DNA of 42,485 nucleotides from Lingula anatina (GCF_001039355.2 NW_019773603.1:328069-370553); one strand, 5' to 3'; positions 9,851-21,710 are shown, numbered from the stretch's first letter. Translations and numbers: made by a program. The notes: generated from the sequence alone by a model not told the origin.

Positions 9851-10090
9851 CAAGTGGGTGTTTGTGTTTAGTTAATTGATGATAGTTAATTTGAAAGATT
9901 GTCAGCTTTTGATATGATCTAAACCACTCGAGGCGACCTTAGTCTCGAGCATCACATATAGTGTCAACGTAGTTAGAAAAAAGTCACGAAAGACCGTCAC
10001 AGGCAAAGAAAAAAGATTTTCAACGAATGCCAGACCCCTTTCTGGCGTTTTGGTGCATCCCACGTCAACACACTGAGGCATATAACGAAA

Positions 10091-10283
10091 ATTGCCCAAC
10101 TCCGTTCATCATAACCTTCCCTCGCTTCACTGTATTCAGTTTGAAGCTCTGTGTCTCTGCCTTAATCAAAATTGCTGAAAAAAAGGGTTCCGATATCCGT
10201 AATTATGTGTCATTTTCTATGCAAAATTGCCCAACTCCGTTCATCATAACCTTCCCTCGCTTCACTGTATTCAGTTTGAAGCT
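10091..10283 (+). repeat. Tandem duplication, period 135 bp
   Basis: A block of about 58 bases starting ATTGCCCAACTCCGTTCATC occurs at 10091 and again at 10226. The spacer (10150-10225) is a piece of the dispersed repeat family (CCTTAATCAAAATTGC .. TTTTCTATGCAAA). Confidence 0.75.
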
Positions 10284-11059
10284 CAGCTGTTGCAAAGACC
10301 TTTGGCCTTTTTGTCCCCACATGACCTAGATCTGTTACTTCATTTTTGCATATTGAGGTGGGGTTATCTAAAACGCTTTATTTCTAACAAAAAAAAAAAA
10401 AAAACTGTTTATAAACCATTTATAGGGTTATCGATACAAAAAATATCTCTATTGTACATATTGGGTGCTGCATCTAAAAAAAATCGAGAAATGGATTTTT
10501 TTTTTTTTTTGGTACAGCTACGTCCTTTTAAATTGTTCTACTTATATTTTTCCTTTGTCAACAATTTTCTTAGTTTAGTTGAGCTCAAAATATGACAGGA
10601 AATTGATTATTTTGTTTTATGTAAAACGTGTTGAAAGGGAAAGAAATTCATTTCAGTACAGTTATCTCTGGTGTACATGTTAGCATTTTCAAGGTATGAC
10701 TTAGAAATTTCATGGGTCTGAAAAATTAAGCTATTCACATTTTCTACACACCCATGTTACCTGCAGTGCATTGTTAAAGATTGGTGGTGACTATGCTGTT
10801 AAGCATTATGTGATATTGCATCAAAATTGAAGAAAACCCTATTTTGGGCACTGTTGCCATAGTGACCATCAAAGGAAAAGCATGTCACTAACTCTTCTTA
10901 AACTTACAGGAAAGAAACATAGGGCTTAAATGCAGCTTTATCTGGATAACAAGCATGGTTGGTTGATTTTTCTGGAAGTTATACATGTTTGGTGAATTTT
11001 TAATTTTTCACATACAGGGGGTATTGGCAATTTCAAGGTGTGACTTTAAACCTCCATGG

Positions 11060-11395
11060 GATTGAAGACCTTTGCCAAACACACTGACAGGCTCTAGAGA
11101 TTTTAAAAGGAATGGGCATATTAACAAAAAAGGCTGCTTAACGATATTATATCAAAAAGGAAAACTATCCATATGTAACAATTCAGCTGTCACTCCACCA
11201 AATGATACAACTTGAGATTAATCAAACCTGTCTGATTTAAAATGTATGAAATCGAGGTCTAATTAATCAATGGCCTCTATGTTATACATTTAAAATCAGT
11301 AGGAAATTTGTTTTTGCATAGAAAATGACACATAATTACGAATTATTGAACCTTTTTTCAGCAATTTTGACACAACTGCGTTAAAAAATAATATT
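11060..11395 (-). repeat. Dispersed repeat family, inverted copy
   Basis: Its reverse complement matches 9500-9850: the same order of CAAAATTGC, AATTATGTGTCATTTTC, GAGGCCATTGATTAATTAG and GTATCATTTGG, ending in CTCTAGAGCCTGTCAGTG. With the direct copies it forms an interrupted inverted repeat about 1.3 kb apart. Confidence 0.7.
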
Positions 11396-11768
11396 CTGAC
11401 AGATTTGATGAACAGGCGTTGTCGGTAGATCTATTAGTAAGTAGTTGAAAATAAGCATTACTCAGTCAGTTTGCCCTCGACTGTTCAAGAGAGAGAGAGA
11501 AAGAGAAAGAGAGAGCAGACTTCTGAAACACTTGTGGTATCACAGTGACATAACAGGTAGGTAAAAGCTTTGTAACAAACAGGTAGGTAAAAGCTTTGTA
11601 AGACGTATTTGTATTATAATTTATCGACACCATACAATAATTCAAACATACAGGTGTATATGTCACAGGCCAGACTGAAATCCTGACAGATTATGAACAG
11701 ATTATAAAACTGCCTACGCCAGATTGATATTCAGAGTCAAAGACAATTTAAAATAGAATGATCGCAAC

Positions 11769-11771
<3 letters not shown>

Positions 11772-11809
<38 letters not shown>
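11772..11809. repeat. (GT)n microsatellite
   Basis: An uninterrupted TG dinucleotide run of about 38 bases. Confidence 0.95.
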
Positions 11810-11812
<3 letters not shown>

Positions 11813-12786
11813 GAATCTCTGAGCATGAACACATTGAATAAACTACATGTACATGTATGTTGCATGCGGATATACACAATATTTACTTCATCTTTTTTTT
11901 TTGCCTCACATACGGGTTCTTGAAAAGCATGTCAATACTGTGTGTATTTCGATAAACATTTTGAAAATTCTGCGCTGCTTCCGCGACACTTTGAGTGAAA
12001 AAGTTTAGAAAAAATGTTTGGAATCCCAAGTGTTTTAAGATTGCAGATCAGTTAGGTGCGGAAAACTCTCCTAAGGGGATTTCAAATCATGCCTGGTTTT
12101 CAATCTGGCTTATGCTCGTGATATGTGTGTGAGTGTATTACCTATAACAACAACTCCAAGCAAACAAGGAGCTTTTTTAACGTTTTAACGTGTGCTGGGT
12201 TCATACTTCGACGAAAAAAAATGGGCAAGAAGATATTTATTCAAAATAAAATAACGTAAACATATTGAATGACATGGGGCAATTATTTAAGATGATGACT
12301 AAACAAGAGCCAGAACAGAATGTTGTTGAGTAGTAACAGTTTGCCAAAATTTTGCTTTAGGCGTTTTATCCCCTTAACTAACTATATCTGCTGTTAAGGA
12401 GATACGAGTGGAAATCGTCAGAAAAACACGTCTCACCACTAAAAATAAATGCAATCGAGATTTTACAGGCTTTGTAATAGCTTAAGGTGATCGGAAAATA
12501 ACTAATGGAGGTCTATCGAGTGCGATGTGACAACGATTAAAACTGACAGAACGTAAACATTGCTTTTTTATGCTTTTTTATTTTTTTTTTTATCTCTCCC
12601 CCACCCCCCTGTAGAATTTCGGTATTTTGTACATTTGTATTTACATTAGTGTGTATTAGGGTGTATTCACTGCCGATATGTTTGCGTGTTATTTTGTACT
12701 GTTTTCATAAGACATTTTATAGTGCTTCACCCGTATTGCTGCAGGGTTACGTATAACTGTGTCTCATGGATTCTGGAACGATTTCT

Positions 12787-13019
12787 AGAGCGCTGAAGTT
12801 AGTGTCTAGTTTCTAGTTTCCAGTTTCGTTTTTCAAAAACGAACCTGGCAACCAGAAACTAGTTTCGGTTTTTCAAAAACGATTCTGGCAACCAGAAACT
12901 AGTGTCGTTTTTCGAAAAACGATTCTGGCATCCAACACCTAGTGTCGTTTTTCAAAAACGATTCTGAGAAGCCAGAATCGTTTTTGCGAAGAGAAACAGG
13001 GGTGGGCAGAGGGAGAGGC
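12787..13019 (+). repeat. Left terminal inverted repeat of foldback element
   Basis: About 233 bp. It contains three to four subrepeats with CAACCAGAAACTAG and AAAACGATTCTGG, then a unique inner part (AGAAACAGGGGTGGGCAGAG) that also occurs inverted in the right arm. Confidence 0.85.
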
Positions 13020-14471
13020 AACCAGCGGTGTGCGTGTACCGCGATTAGGTAACCCTCCATCCCCAGAAATGTACTGCATGACGTCACGCCTAGCCCACTG
13101 CGCATGCGTGCATTTTTAATGAGTTGCTAGATTGCCTTAGGAAAATGAATGGGTTCGCGATTCGTGAGAATTCGTGAGAATTGACAAACTAACGGCCTGG
13201 TGCCGATAGACAGCAACGCTGTGCTATACTTCAAGCAACTCCTGACCAAATATCGCTAGGGTTTTTTTTTTAATATGTTGTACACACGTACTAAGAAGTT
13301 TGCCGTATATTGCCCAGCCTACCCTCAACAAAACGCAAATATTTTTAGTAATAGTGTTTTTAGACGGTAGATTCACTCAGAAACAAAGGCAAATTAATTC
13401 GTTGCCGATAGCACCAGCAGATAGCAGTAGCACCAGCAGATAGCAGTACCATACAGAGTCTGATTAAAAACTTTCATGGCAATTGAAAAAATTTTACCAC
13501 TGTACAATGGAGTCCAAAAAGAGCACTTGGCACAAATGTAAAACTGCCCAGTGCAAGGCCAAGAATTCAATCAGTATTTTCAATCATATTATCAGATTCT
13601 TCATAAATTGACTGACCGTATCACTACTCAGTATTTAACTAAGCTCTTAATCCAAAATCCCTATCATCATTTAATAATTATGCAAAATTCTTCTTTCAGA
13701 TTGCTATTTATTTAAATTTTTAATGCTGCGACTGTTCCAAAATAATTTTGTAGTAAAGGAAAAATGCAAATAAGAAGTGGAAGACCAATTTTACCCACAG
13801 TATTCAATTATTTGAATATAAAAAGAATAAGATCACGATTTAACAAATTAAAATAATCTTTCATGAACCCTTCCATGAATAACATAATTAAACAAAAATA
13901 AAAGTTATAAATCAGTGGTAATGGCTTATTCTGGAATATATGACCTCTGCACATCATCAGTACCTGACTTGGTACAGTATAGTTACTACTTGGATACATA
14001 GATTAATAATGTAACAATAAGAACAATATATATTATAATAATAAACTTCTCTGCACATATCAGACGCTTGTTACCATGAACTAACACTACTTGACAATGG
14101 GCTGAGCACTTATCACAGAGTCTGTGTGCGATGCCATTCTTGTGCTGTGATTGGTTAGTTGAGTCACGTGAAGCCCTACTGTTGCGCCCTCGCGTATCAC
14201 GTGAATGCTGCACATTTCTGACCATGACCGCGAAAGCCGGGCAGGGTTTTACGGTATCTACTCGACGTGCGCTGAGACCGAGACGGTCGCCGATTATTGC
14301 CTACGGGGTAACTCTCAGTGTTTCAAAAAACGACACTGGTCTCTGGGCATCAGAATCGTTTTTGAAATATTCAATAATATTAAAAATTACACTTCAAACT
14401 ACAAAGGGAGGCCCCGGGGGCCCCTTCCCCCTCTTCAACCTTACCCTTATTCCCCCACCCCCACTTAAACT

Positions 14472-14784
14472 TGCCTCTCCGTCTGCCCACCCCTGTTTCT
14501 CCCCGCAAATACGATTCTGGCTTCTCAGAATCGTTTTTGAAAAACGACACTAGTTTCTGGATGCCAGAATCGTTTTTCAAAAAACGACACTGGTTTCTGG
14601 TTGCCAGAATCGTTTTTGAGAAACGACACTAGTTTCTAGTTGCCAGAATCGTTTTTGAAATACGACACTAGTTTCTGGTTCCCAGGTTAGTTTTTTTGAA
14701 AAACGACACCAGTTTCTGGTTGCCAGGTTCGTTTTTGAAAAACGAAACTGGAAACTCAAAAATAGACATTAACTTCAGCGCTCT
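14472..14784 (-). repeat. Right terminal inverted repeat of foldback element
   Basis: About 313 bp, longer than the left arm because it has more subrepeats (about six). One further diverged subrepeat lies inside at about 14312-14368 (CAAAAAACGACACTGG). The arm ends in TTAACTTCAGCGCTCT. Confidence 0.85.
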
Positions 14785-14979
14785 ACGATTTCTAGTCTCG
14801 CATAACTTCAAGCAGTGCCGACAGTTTAGTTTTAGGATATTCCGGATGATTTCCACCATTTTTTCTAAATATTGTTCTGTTCCATTGCGTCTTTTTCAGT
14901 TGATTCGCGTGTTTAAAGATCATCTATGAAAGTCTGCACCTGAAGAATGTTTTTTATATACCTTCTAGGAAAACTGGAG

Positions 14980-15864
14980 ATGTTTTTCTTGCGCATCGCC
15001 GCCACTCTCATGGTGTTGTTGCCGCTGGTTACCGCCCAGAAAGCCAGTAAGTCACCTGCAAATGTCTTTGATTATCGGAATCTTTTATATCAGAATTTAC
15101 TTGTATAGCAATTATAATGAATTAATAAATATAATTTAATATTTTTACTATTGTAAACGATTATTTCCGCATGTTACATGTATATTCAAAATAATGTACA
15201 TTGATTTCATTTGCTTTGCATTTTGGCAATTATATGTTTTTATTATAGTGCACAAGGCAATATACAACATTTACTTTCAAAGTACATTGTTGCAGACTAT
15301 TTAAATAAAACTTGTTTTTTTTTTCAAATTAAATATAAAAGACAAATATCAGTCCTCTTTTTCCTCACTGATATCGAAACGGACAACAACTCTTGGGGAT
15401 GGGAAATAAATCCTAAATAATAATGTTTTTTTCCATTGCAGTTGTGCTTCTTCGGTCCAAAAATTACGAGGATTATACCTGGGGGGTGAGGGACAATGGC
15501 GACGCATACATCAAACAGGGCTACGGCGGGGATGCTTTTCGCATTTTACCAGGGTTAAGCGGGAAGAAGAACGGGAAGAAAACCGTCTCCTTCATGTCCC
15601 TGGAGCATCCATGCTCCTATCTCCGTCACTATAATTTTTTCTTGCACCTCGAAAGCTCGAAGAACCCAAGGAATGCTAGCACCTTTGACGAGAACGCCTC
15701 CTTTATCCCTCGACCTAACCTTTTCTTCCGAGGGTACACGGCGTACGAATCAGTGAACTACCCCAACCACTTTATCCGCCATGGTGACTTCAGGCTGCAG
15801 ATACGACCATACGACCGCCATCCCTTGTTTAAGACAGATGCCAGTTTCAAGCCGGAGAAAATAG
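14980..15864 (+). CDS. Secreted AbfB (CBM42-type) domain protein, module 1
   Basis: Exon 1 (14980-15046) encodes an ATG and a typical signal peptide (MFFLRIAATLMVLLPLVTAQ) with donor GTAAGT. Exon 2 (15442-15864, acceptor TTGCAG, donor GTTCGT) keeps phase and encodes one domain of about 140 residues. Motifs such as VSFMSLEHPCSYLRHYNF, YTAYESVNYPNHFIRHGDFR and LFKTDASF match the AbfB beta-trefoil family, whose fungal members bind arabinofuranose side chains. There is no catalytic domain, so the product is likely an extracellular sugar-binding or structural protein of about 175 residues. The final exon is missing at the N gap (16148); related last exons lie at 24325-24365 and 33162-33208. The start is the only ATG with a signal peptide in frame. 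The ligand in this animal is unknown. Confidence 0.85.
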
Positions 15865-16147
15865 GTTCGTGTATATTTTGTGTACAACATATAACCCATG
15901 TTTTTTTTCTACTGTACAATTGATATGAAAGCATATACTGTGGCCGAGTGGCCTCCCTTTCTCTCTCTACTCTGCAAACTGCATACTTTCTACTTGTGTT
16001 TATTTGTTTTTGTATCATTTCAGTGTTGCAGAAAAGATGTAGCAACTAATCTCCTGTCACTCACGCCTAGGCCGGGGACGTTTGATATGCAAAAAAAAAA
16101 AAAAAAAGGCTCCACGTTCAATGGCCTTATGCGTGGAATAGACTAGA

Positions 16148-16148
16148 N
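16148..16148. other. Assembly gap (single N) that removes the AbfB last exon
   Basis: Sequence just before the N (GGCTCCACGTTCAATG.. GAATAGACTAGA) matches 24089-24128, which lies upstream of the last AbfB exon in module 2. Sequence just after it (TTGCAATCTGTCTGATATG) matches 33414-33432, which lies downstream of that exon in module 3. The exon should lie in the unresolved gap. Confidence 0.8.
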
Positions 16149-16185
16149 ACTGAGTTTGAATTGCAATCTGTCTGATATGTTGGGC

Positions 16186-16258
<73 letters not shown>

Positions 16259-18079
16259 CTCTTTCTCCATTACCACTGCCACCGCGCACTAAATTTATGA
16301 CTTGACATACCGCGTTTTGTCATATTCGAGTTCATGTTGACCGTGGCTAGGTGAAGAACTAATGTATGACAATAGTAACTACTTCTAAATTCAGTTCTAA
16401 AAACACATTTTAAAATAAAGAAGAGAGCACAGACCTTTGCCAATTCAAGGCAGCTCACTTTTCATTTTTTGAAAGCAATCAAAATCAACCACCAAAATGT
16501 AACAGATGCATTTAAGTCCATTTCTGATGCTTCTAAAAATGTCAAAAACCGTCCAAAACTTTCTAAATCAAGCGGTTCAGAAAGGTTGCATTTGCCTTCA
16601 ATATCCTTGCGATTTCTATTTAGTGGCCGTACCTGTATGTATCCCCTTTAAGTGCGAATATATCCCCTTTAAGTGCGAATATTGTACACGAATTAACACC
16701 ATGGATTTAATGTACCTACTCCGAGGAGCTTGTTCTTTATTTCACCCATTTTTTACCCCCGTTTGTCTTTCTGTCTGTCTGTTTGTTTGTTCAACACCAG
16801 TCTAACGCAAAATGATTTGGATGGGTTTTGAACAATTTTTTAGGATAGATTGGAAATGGGCAAGTTTACAATTGGTTAGATTAAATTCAGTCGTGATCCA
16901 GATTTTTTAAAATGATACTTATCCATTGCAATATAGGATCATTCACCTTGACCAAAAGGTGTTATAAGGTCATTGTACAATGGATGTCCTCTCAACTACC
17001 ACAATTAAAAAAAAAACACCTCTAATTATGTCTGATTATTAAAAGTGATGAATGCATGACCCAAACTATAATCAACACGCGTGCCCAATTATATAATCCT
17101 CTGAGCTTTGCTTCCAGTTATGTCCCCTTCTATTGTCCAGAAAGGGGGCAGATGGCAACGCTACGCGATCATGCCTCCAGAGGGCTACGTCTCGATTAAG
17201 CGACTATCAAGTTTCTTTCTGTTTTGGCTGTACTTAGGCTTTGTTTATTTTTAACAGGACGACTGCTTTTACAAGCAGTCTTCTTCAGTTAGCTTTTTGA
17301 TAGACAACGAACCCCTTAAGCTGACCCAACCTGAGAAATGACATAGATTCTAGATCACATTTTGGTTCAGAGAAAAGGGCGTTTCGTTCGAACACCCCAA
17401 TCGTTGAAAATTTGTTCTGAAAACTGTAGAATTGACTGAATTAAAATACTTTTTGGTTATTTATTACTTTTGTTGTAATAAATATAAGCAAACGTCAGAA
17501 AAGAAAACCGTCGGTGTCGGCCTATTTATTAGATAAATTGATATTTTATATACTTTGGAGGCTAAAAACGCAAGAGTTGTCTGGTTCTCAAATCTAAGCA
17601 CGGTGTTTTGTTCGTTTGCTCATAACACAGGGAAACATATATGGGGTTGTGTGTAAAATTGTAACTATTTTATTGGCTCGACCATGATGCCAATAGCGTG
17701 CCGTTATGTGCAGTTGTAGTTATGTTTATAGTGAGGGTGTTTGCTTGAAAAAGACGCCCAAAAGGAGTCATGTCATTTTGATATATACATTTGCAGTTGT
17801 CACTTCAAGACCGTCTAATTAAGTTCTTCTGTCAAAATTGTTAAATGTTAAATTATATAAGCCATATACGGCTGTTGCGTTGTAGCTTTTTTTTGGAATG
17901 AAAATAACACTTGCCTATCAGCATAATAATTATGAATTTTGAAACATATGATATACACAAGAGGACGTGATTATCGGAAAACCACACATTGGTGAAGAAG
18001 TAAATCGTTTCTTAAGGCTAAACAATTGCGGAACACAATCCCGTCGATAAGTAACACCTAAATGACAAGGTTTAAGATA
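16149..18079. other. Intergenic region between convergent AbfB and VWA genes, module 1
   Basis: It holds a poly-T run (about 16187-16222), a GT run (about 16227-16254), and then sequence repeated in modules 2 and 3 (for example GATCATTCACCTTGACCAAAAGG at 16947, with counterparts near 26150 and 35950). No coding exon is supported. The modules differ here by small deletions and by transposon insertions. Confidence 0.65.
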
Positions 18080-18085
18080 TTTATT
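18080..18085 (-). terminator. Poly(A) signal of VWA gene A
   Basis: AATAAA on the minus strand, 130 bases downstream of the stop. The same ACCAATAAAT context follows the stops of genes B and C. Confidence 0.65.
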
Positions 18086-18214
18086 GGTATTATCATTATT
18101 CCATAAACCTTTAATAATGTTGGTTTTTCAACTCTTTTGAGTACAATTCCTATGGTTTCTTATGCATGGTTTCCAGTGCAGATAAATGGCATCGTATATA
18201 GACGCACAAAGACA

Positions 18215-19123
18215 TTAAAATCCACCATAGTAACGGGGTTGAAGTTGGGACCGAGCCAGTCCTACGACTTGCAGGTACTCTGGGAAGGTTTTATATTTGA
18301 AATAGCAGCCTGGGGAGGCTATGGCTTTAATTTTCTCGTCATTTACATTGTTACCAATACAAATCACGCAGATAAACCAACCTGGAAATAAACATATAGT
18401 TAATAAAATTAAATAAAATTAAATTTATTCAAATGAAAATCGAAAGGTTATGAAAAGGAGGCAACTGTGGACGTGGCCCAGATGTTAGATCAATAATTAT
18501 GGTGTTATCAGAACGATTTAATGTTCGAATATAATACCCAGGTCTAAAATGTATGTATTTCGGCCAAGCACACTTTCAATGGTAGTTCCCTCTTTCATAA
18601 CTAGCTGGCTTATTGCCAACCCGATAATAATGGAAAAAAATAATGATAAGACTATGCCCCATTGTAACTTAAACAATAATTTTCGACTACTTTTTAGACC
18701 CCATTCCCATACCTAGATCGACACAAGATTGTTAATTTGCCCCTAAAAGCTTCAGTACGCGTGCCTGACATCAGTAATTTAGAGAGAAAACCCTCGGAGA
18801 AGGGATAAACTAACCTAGTTTCTTAATGTGTGTTGCTCTTGGTCGTGCATCGCCCACAGTGAACACCCCGTCAGTAAGTAGCCATATTAACTTCGTGTTC
18901 TCTTGCAAGAAAAAATCTTCAAACATGAGCTGTGCGGTTTCCAAGGCCAGTTTACCGTTCGTTAGACCACCTTGGGTACAGAAAATAAGTTTTCAGTGGT
19001 GTGTGTTTTATCAGTGTTATGTTTTAAACGTTTTAAACAACAATCATTATTTTGAGAGTTACATTGGCATCAATGTAAATTCAAGTATAAAGTATCCTTG
19101 TATAGAATGTATGTCTGTGTTTC

Positions 19124-19165
<42 letters not shown>

Positions 19166-19243
19166 AAAAAGAAAGAGGGAGAGAGAGAGAACCACCGGTT
19201 TTATTAATCGCGTCATTGTCAGCTTAAACGCACGCCCGCTCGT

Positions 19244-19276
<33 letters not shown>

Positions 19277-21647
19277 TGAGAGAGAGAGTATAGAGAGAGA
19301 AGTAAGAGTAAAGGAGAGAGATTTTATATAGAGAGAAGTGAGAGTAAAGGAGAGAGGAGAGAGAGACCCACCGGTTTTATTAGCAATCGCATCTATGTAA
19401 GCTAAAACGCTGGCCAAGTCAGTGTGTTCATTCAGCTCGAACTCTCTCGACACGTTTGTGGCAAACGTCAATGCACCAACCCGGGATCCACCAGGGCGAA
19501 TGCGATGGACGACATTAATGATTGTGGCAATAATCTGAAAGAATGTTTAATTATATATTTTGTATATACAAGGGTAAATAGTTTTCGATTTGTGAATTGT
19601 CAAGATCATCCTCCGAAAACGTTACAGAAATGCAAAACATGTTATAGTCCCTTTTTATATATCAATTTGTCTACAATAAATATTTAATATTTCAGTGTGT
19701 ATAGGTGCGGCAGTAACTAATATTTCACCTGACATGTAAATTGGCTATTCATAGACATGGGAAAAATCGCAAAACACGTTGTGTTTTGTAAATTGCAGGA
19801 AACAAGAAAAATTAAGGGCATGTTTACTAGTTTACGTGAATTATCGAAAAGAAACCCATTACCTTTGATGCAGCTTTTTGTAATTGAAACTCTGTATCCT
19901 TAATGCTGCCGCTGGCGTCCAAAGCAAACACAACGTCCAGATTAGGATTCCTGCAGGAGGTGTACGTGTAGGAACATGGAGTGAGGAGAATCCTTAAAAT
20001 CCTAGAGAGCTGACTTGCCTTTGTTGATGCCCCTTGTAATTTCATGTAACATTAGATCAATTCGTGTTCTTAGTAATGTCTTAACACATTAATTAGGATG
20101 ATGGTAAAAGGTATACTGGTACAATACATTATGGTCAATTTATTGTTATTTAGAAAAAAGAGTATACATGTATGAGAAAGACATAAATTGCCAAGACCAC
20201 TTGGAAGTCGGTATTTTCTTTGGATCAAAATAATCTCGTCAGGCCCACTGTACAAAGAGCTATGGCCTTTGTGTCTCTTACAACCGTTAACAGAGGTACA
20301 GGAAAGTTTGCAATGGAAAGGTGCCTTGCGAGTCTCAGTGTCCACGTGAGATTATAATACTTTACGTGCTGACAACTGGCCGATCATTGAGCATTCATTC
20401 TGATACAAAATCAATGCTCGTGCGTCCTTATTAAGACCACAGCGATGCCAAATTTCATGGTCGCAGAAAAGACGCGGTCCAGTGAAAAGAAGGTATTACG
20501 AAGAGAATACTACGCATGGCGAAAGTAATCTCATTTTGCTTCACACTTGCCTCACACGCTTATATTAACGTACTGACCGCGTACGTCATTTTTGCATTCT
20601 GTTCCCCCTTCTTTCTTTTTCTTCCTTCCTTCTTTTCTGTTCTCTGAGCTTCTTTCCCTTGCCTTTTGGAGGCATATTAGGAGCTGAACTAAGCAAATTT
20701 CGAATTTTTGAGATGTTGTACACGAGGCTTAAAAGTACATACGAACCAAGCATCGGTGGAGCTTGGGTTTTCATTAACACATGTAAACCACTTCGACTAG
20801 TTTCTTATACGACTCAAGTTAATTCGCCATGCCAAGGGATAAACTGGATAGATCACTCGATCAGCCATAAAAGAGCTTTAGACTGCTCCTTTCTTTAAAC
20901 TTTTGGTCGAAAATTTAACCTACTTTCGTGACCTACTTTTCTGCCACATTGACGCACAGCATAGAATGCTAGCAGCAAAATCCATTCAAACATCATTTTC
21001 AGGTAAAATTTAAATCAGGTAAAATTTGCGGCCTCGCTGTTCGCAGATTATTCGTAGAATCTTTTGGTCATGTCCAGCATCCTCCGTACGTGCTTACGGG
21101 CTGCCGCGAACTTTAAATTTCGCAAGAAGAACTTGCTCGGCAAAAGAGATTCTGCGCAAAATTTGGACGCAAACAGGCCGTAAGAGCCCATACGACCGGT
21201 TCTGACCGAGGCTTGTATAGTACTTAGGTAAAACCCAAATACCCCCCACATTTCGTTCAGGGGTCGGGTTTATAGTCTATCATCGCGTTGGAAGGCGCAG
21301 GTTGCAAGATGGTCGATGCAAGCAAAGTGCCCAATGGACGCGCGAGTAGCTCGCAGTTCCACAGGAAAGGCCAAATTGGGTCGCTTAAGGAGCTACAAGA
21401 AACGTTTGACAACACAACTTTCTTGTTTCAGAGTTCATTCAGGGTCCTAGAAATAGTCTTGGTCGTAGAAGGAACGCGCAAAGATCGCCTCTCGGCGTAA
21501 AAGGGTTTTACGGTTGCCCTAGGCAACGAAGGTTTATAGTATACATGTATCAAAAATCTTACCTTTGGCTGGGACAATTAAGTTTCCCGCATACCCCTTT
21601 GTCAGCAACAGAGCAGCAATCAGAAAAAGTGCACAGAATCGCTTCAT
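18215..21647 (-). CDS. Secreted VWA-domain protein A, five exons
   Basis: Exons, in coding order: 21647-21563, 20032-19863, 19534-19372, 18970-18815, 18381-18215. Phases agree and give 246 residues. Exon 1 is a signal peptide (MKRFCALFLIAALLLTKGYA). Exon 2 has the first beta strand and MIDAS (DVVFALDASGSIKD). Exon 3 carries RVGALTFATNV and HTDLASV with the MIDAS threonine, exon 4 LIWLLTDGVF with the MIDAS aspartate, and exon 5 WFICVICIGNNVND followed by the last helix and TAA. Acceptors of exons 2 and 4 are AAG, not CAG. The fold is normally used for metal-dependent adhesion or protein binding. There is no transmembrane segment or second domain. It converges on the AbfB gene of the same module. 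Confidence 0.88.
19125..19372. repeat. GT/GA microsatellites and partial exon-3 duplicate in intron 3 (gene A)
   Basis: GT runs (about 19125-19162 and 19239-19267) alternate with GA-rich runs that reach the splice donor of exon 3. At 19191-19230 a degraded copy of the 3' end of exon 3 (ACCACCGGTTTTATTAATCG) sits between the runs. Confidence 0.8.
20470..20680 (-). repeat. Segment inverted relative to 23570-23730
   Basis: Its reverse complement matches 23570-23730 (AGAGAACAGAAAAGAAGGAAGG, GTGTGAGGCAA, GTAGTATTCTCTTC). On the minus strand it can encode MPPKGKGKKLREQKRRKEEK, which resembles the first exon of some unrelated gene, but no further exon is seen. It lies in intron 1 of VWA gene A and is absent from genes B and C. 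Confidence 0.6.
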
Positions 21648-21710
21648 ATCGGTTCCGGCCGTCAACAATCAGCGTTGGATCTGTATAATGTAACAAGCAG
21701 CTGCGCTGCC

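Larger units (their letters stand above)
8491..12777. other. Non-coding region of dispersed repeats
   Basis: No convincing gene is seen. Short open frames here have no recognisable motif and coincide with repeats. The region contains pieces of one repeat family in both orientations, a tandem duplication near 10.1-10.3 kb, a (GT)n tract, a GA-rich tract at about 11490-11516, and a segment related to intron 1 of the VWA genes. The rest is AT-rich with no feature that I can support. Confidence 0.7.
12787..14784. mobile_element. Foldback-type DNA transposon, non-autonomous
   Basis: The ends are AGAGCGCTGAAGTTA and its reverse complement, flanked by an exact 9-bp duplication ACGATTTCT (12778-12786 and 14785-14793). 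Each terminal inverted repeat contains tandem subrepeats of about 40 bp around CGTTTTTGAAAAACG-like near-palindromes and CCAGAAACTAG blocks. The interior (about 13020-14470) shows no transposase, only short open frames without motifs. Long subrepeat-built inverted termini and a 9-bp duplication are the classic foldback features, and a MULE relationship is also possible. It lies just upstream of the AbfB gene. Confidence 0.88.

Noticed and set aside
10027-10329. A 100-codon frame with an internal peptide repeat
   Set aside because: The peptide repeat simply follows the 135-bp DNA duplication, and nothing suggests a gene.
14131-14580. Several short frames in the right part of the foldback element as a transposase
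   Set aside because: They run through subrepeats and a C-rich tract and show no catalytic motif.
18826-18970. Plus-strand frames opposite VWA exon 4, also at 28354 and 38320
   Set aside because: They are antisense shadows; splice sites and VWA motifs are on the minus strand.
19070-19371. Long SLSLS/THTHT frames beside VWA exon 3, also at 28600-28900 and 38630-38720
   Set aside because: They are translations of GA and GT microsatellites inside intron 3.
20070-20345. A further VWA exon in intron 1 (conserved in all three copies)
   Set aside because: Exons 1 and 2 already join in phase, and the segment carries stops and shifts in other copies; the similarity is general module homology.
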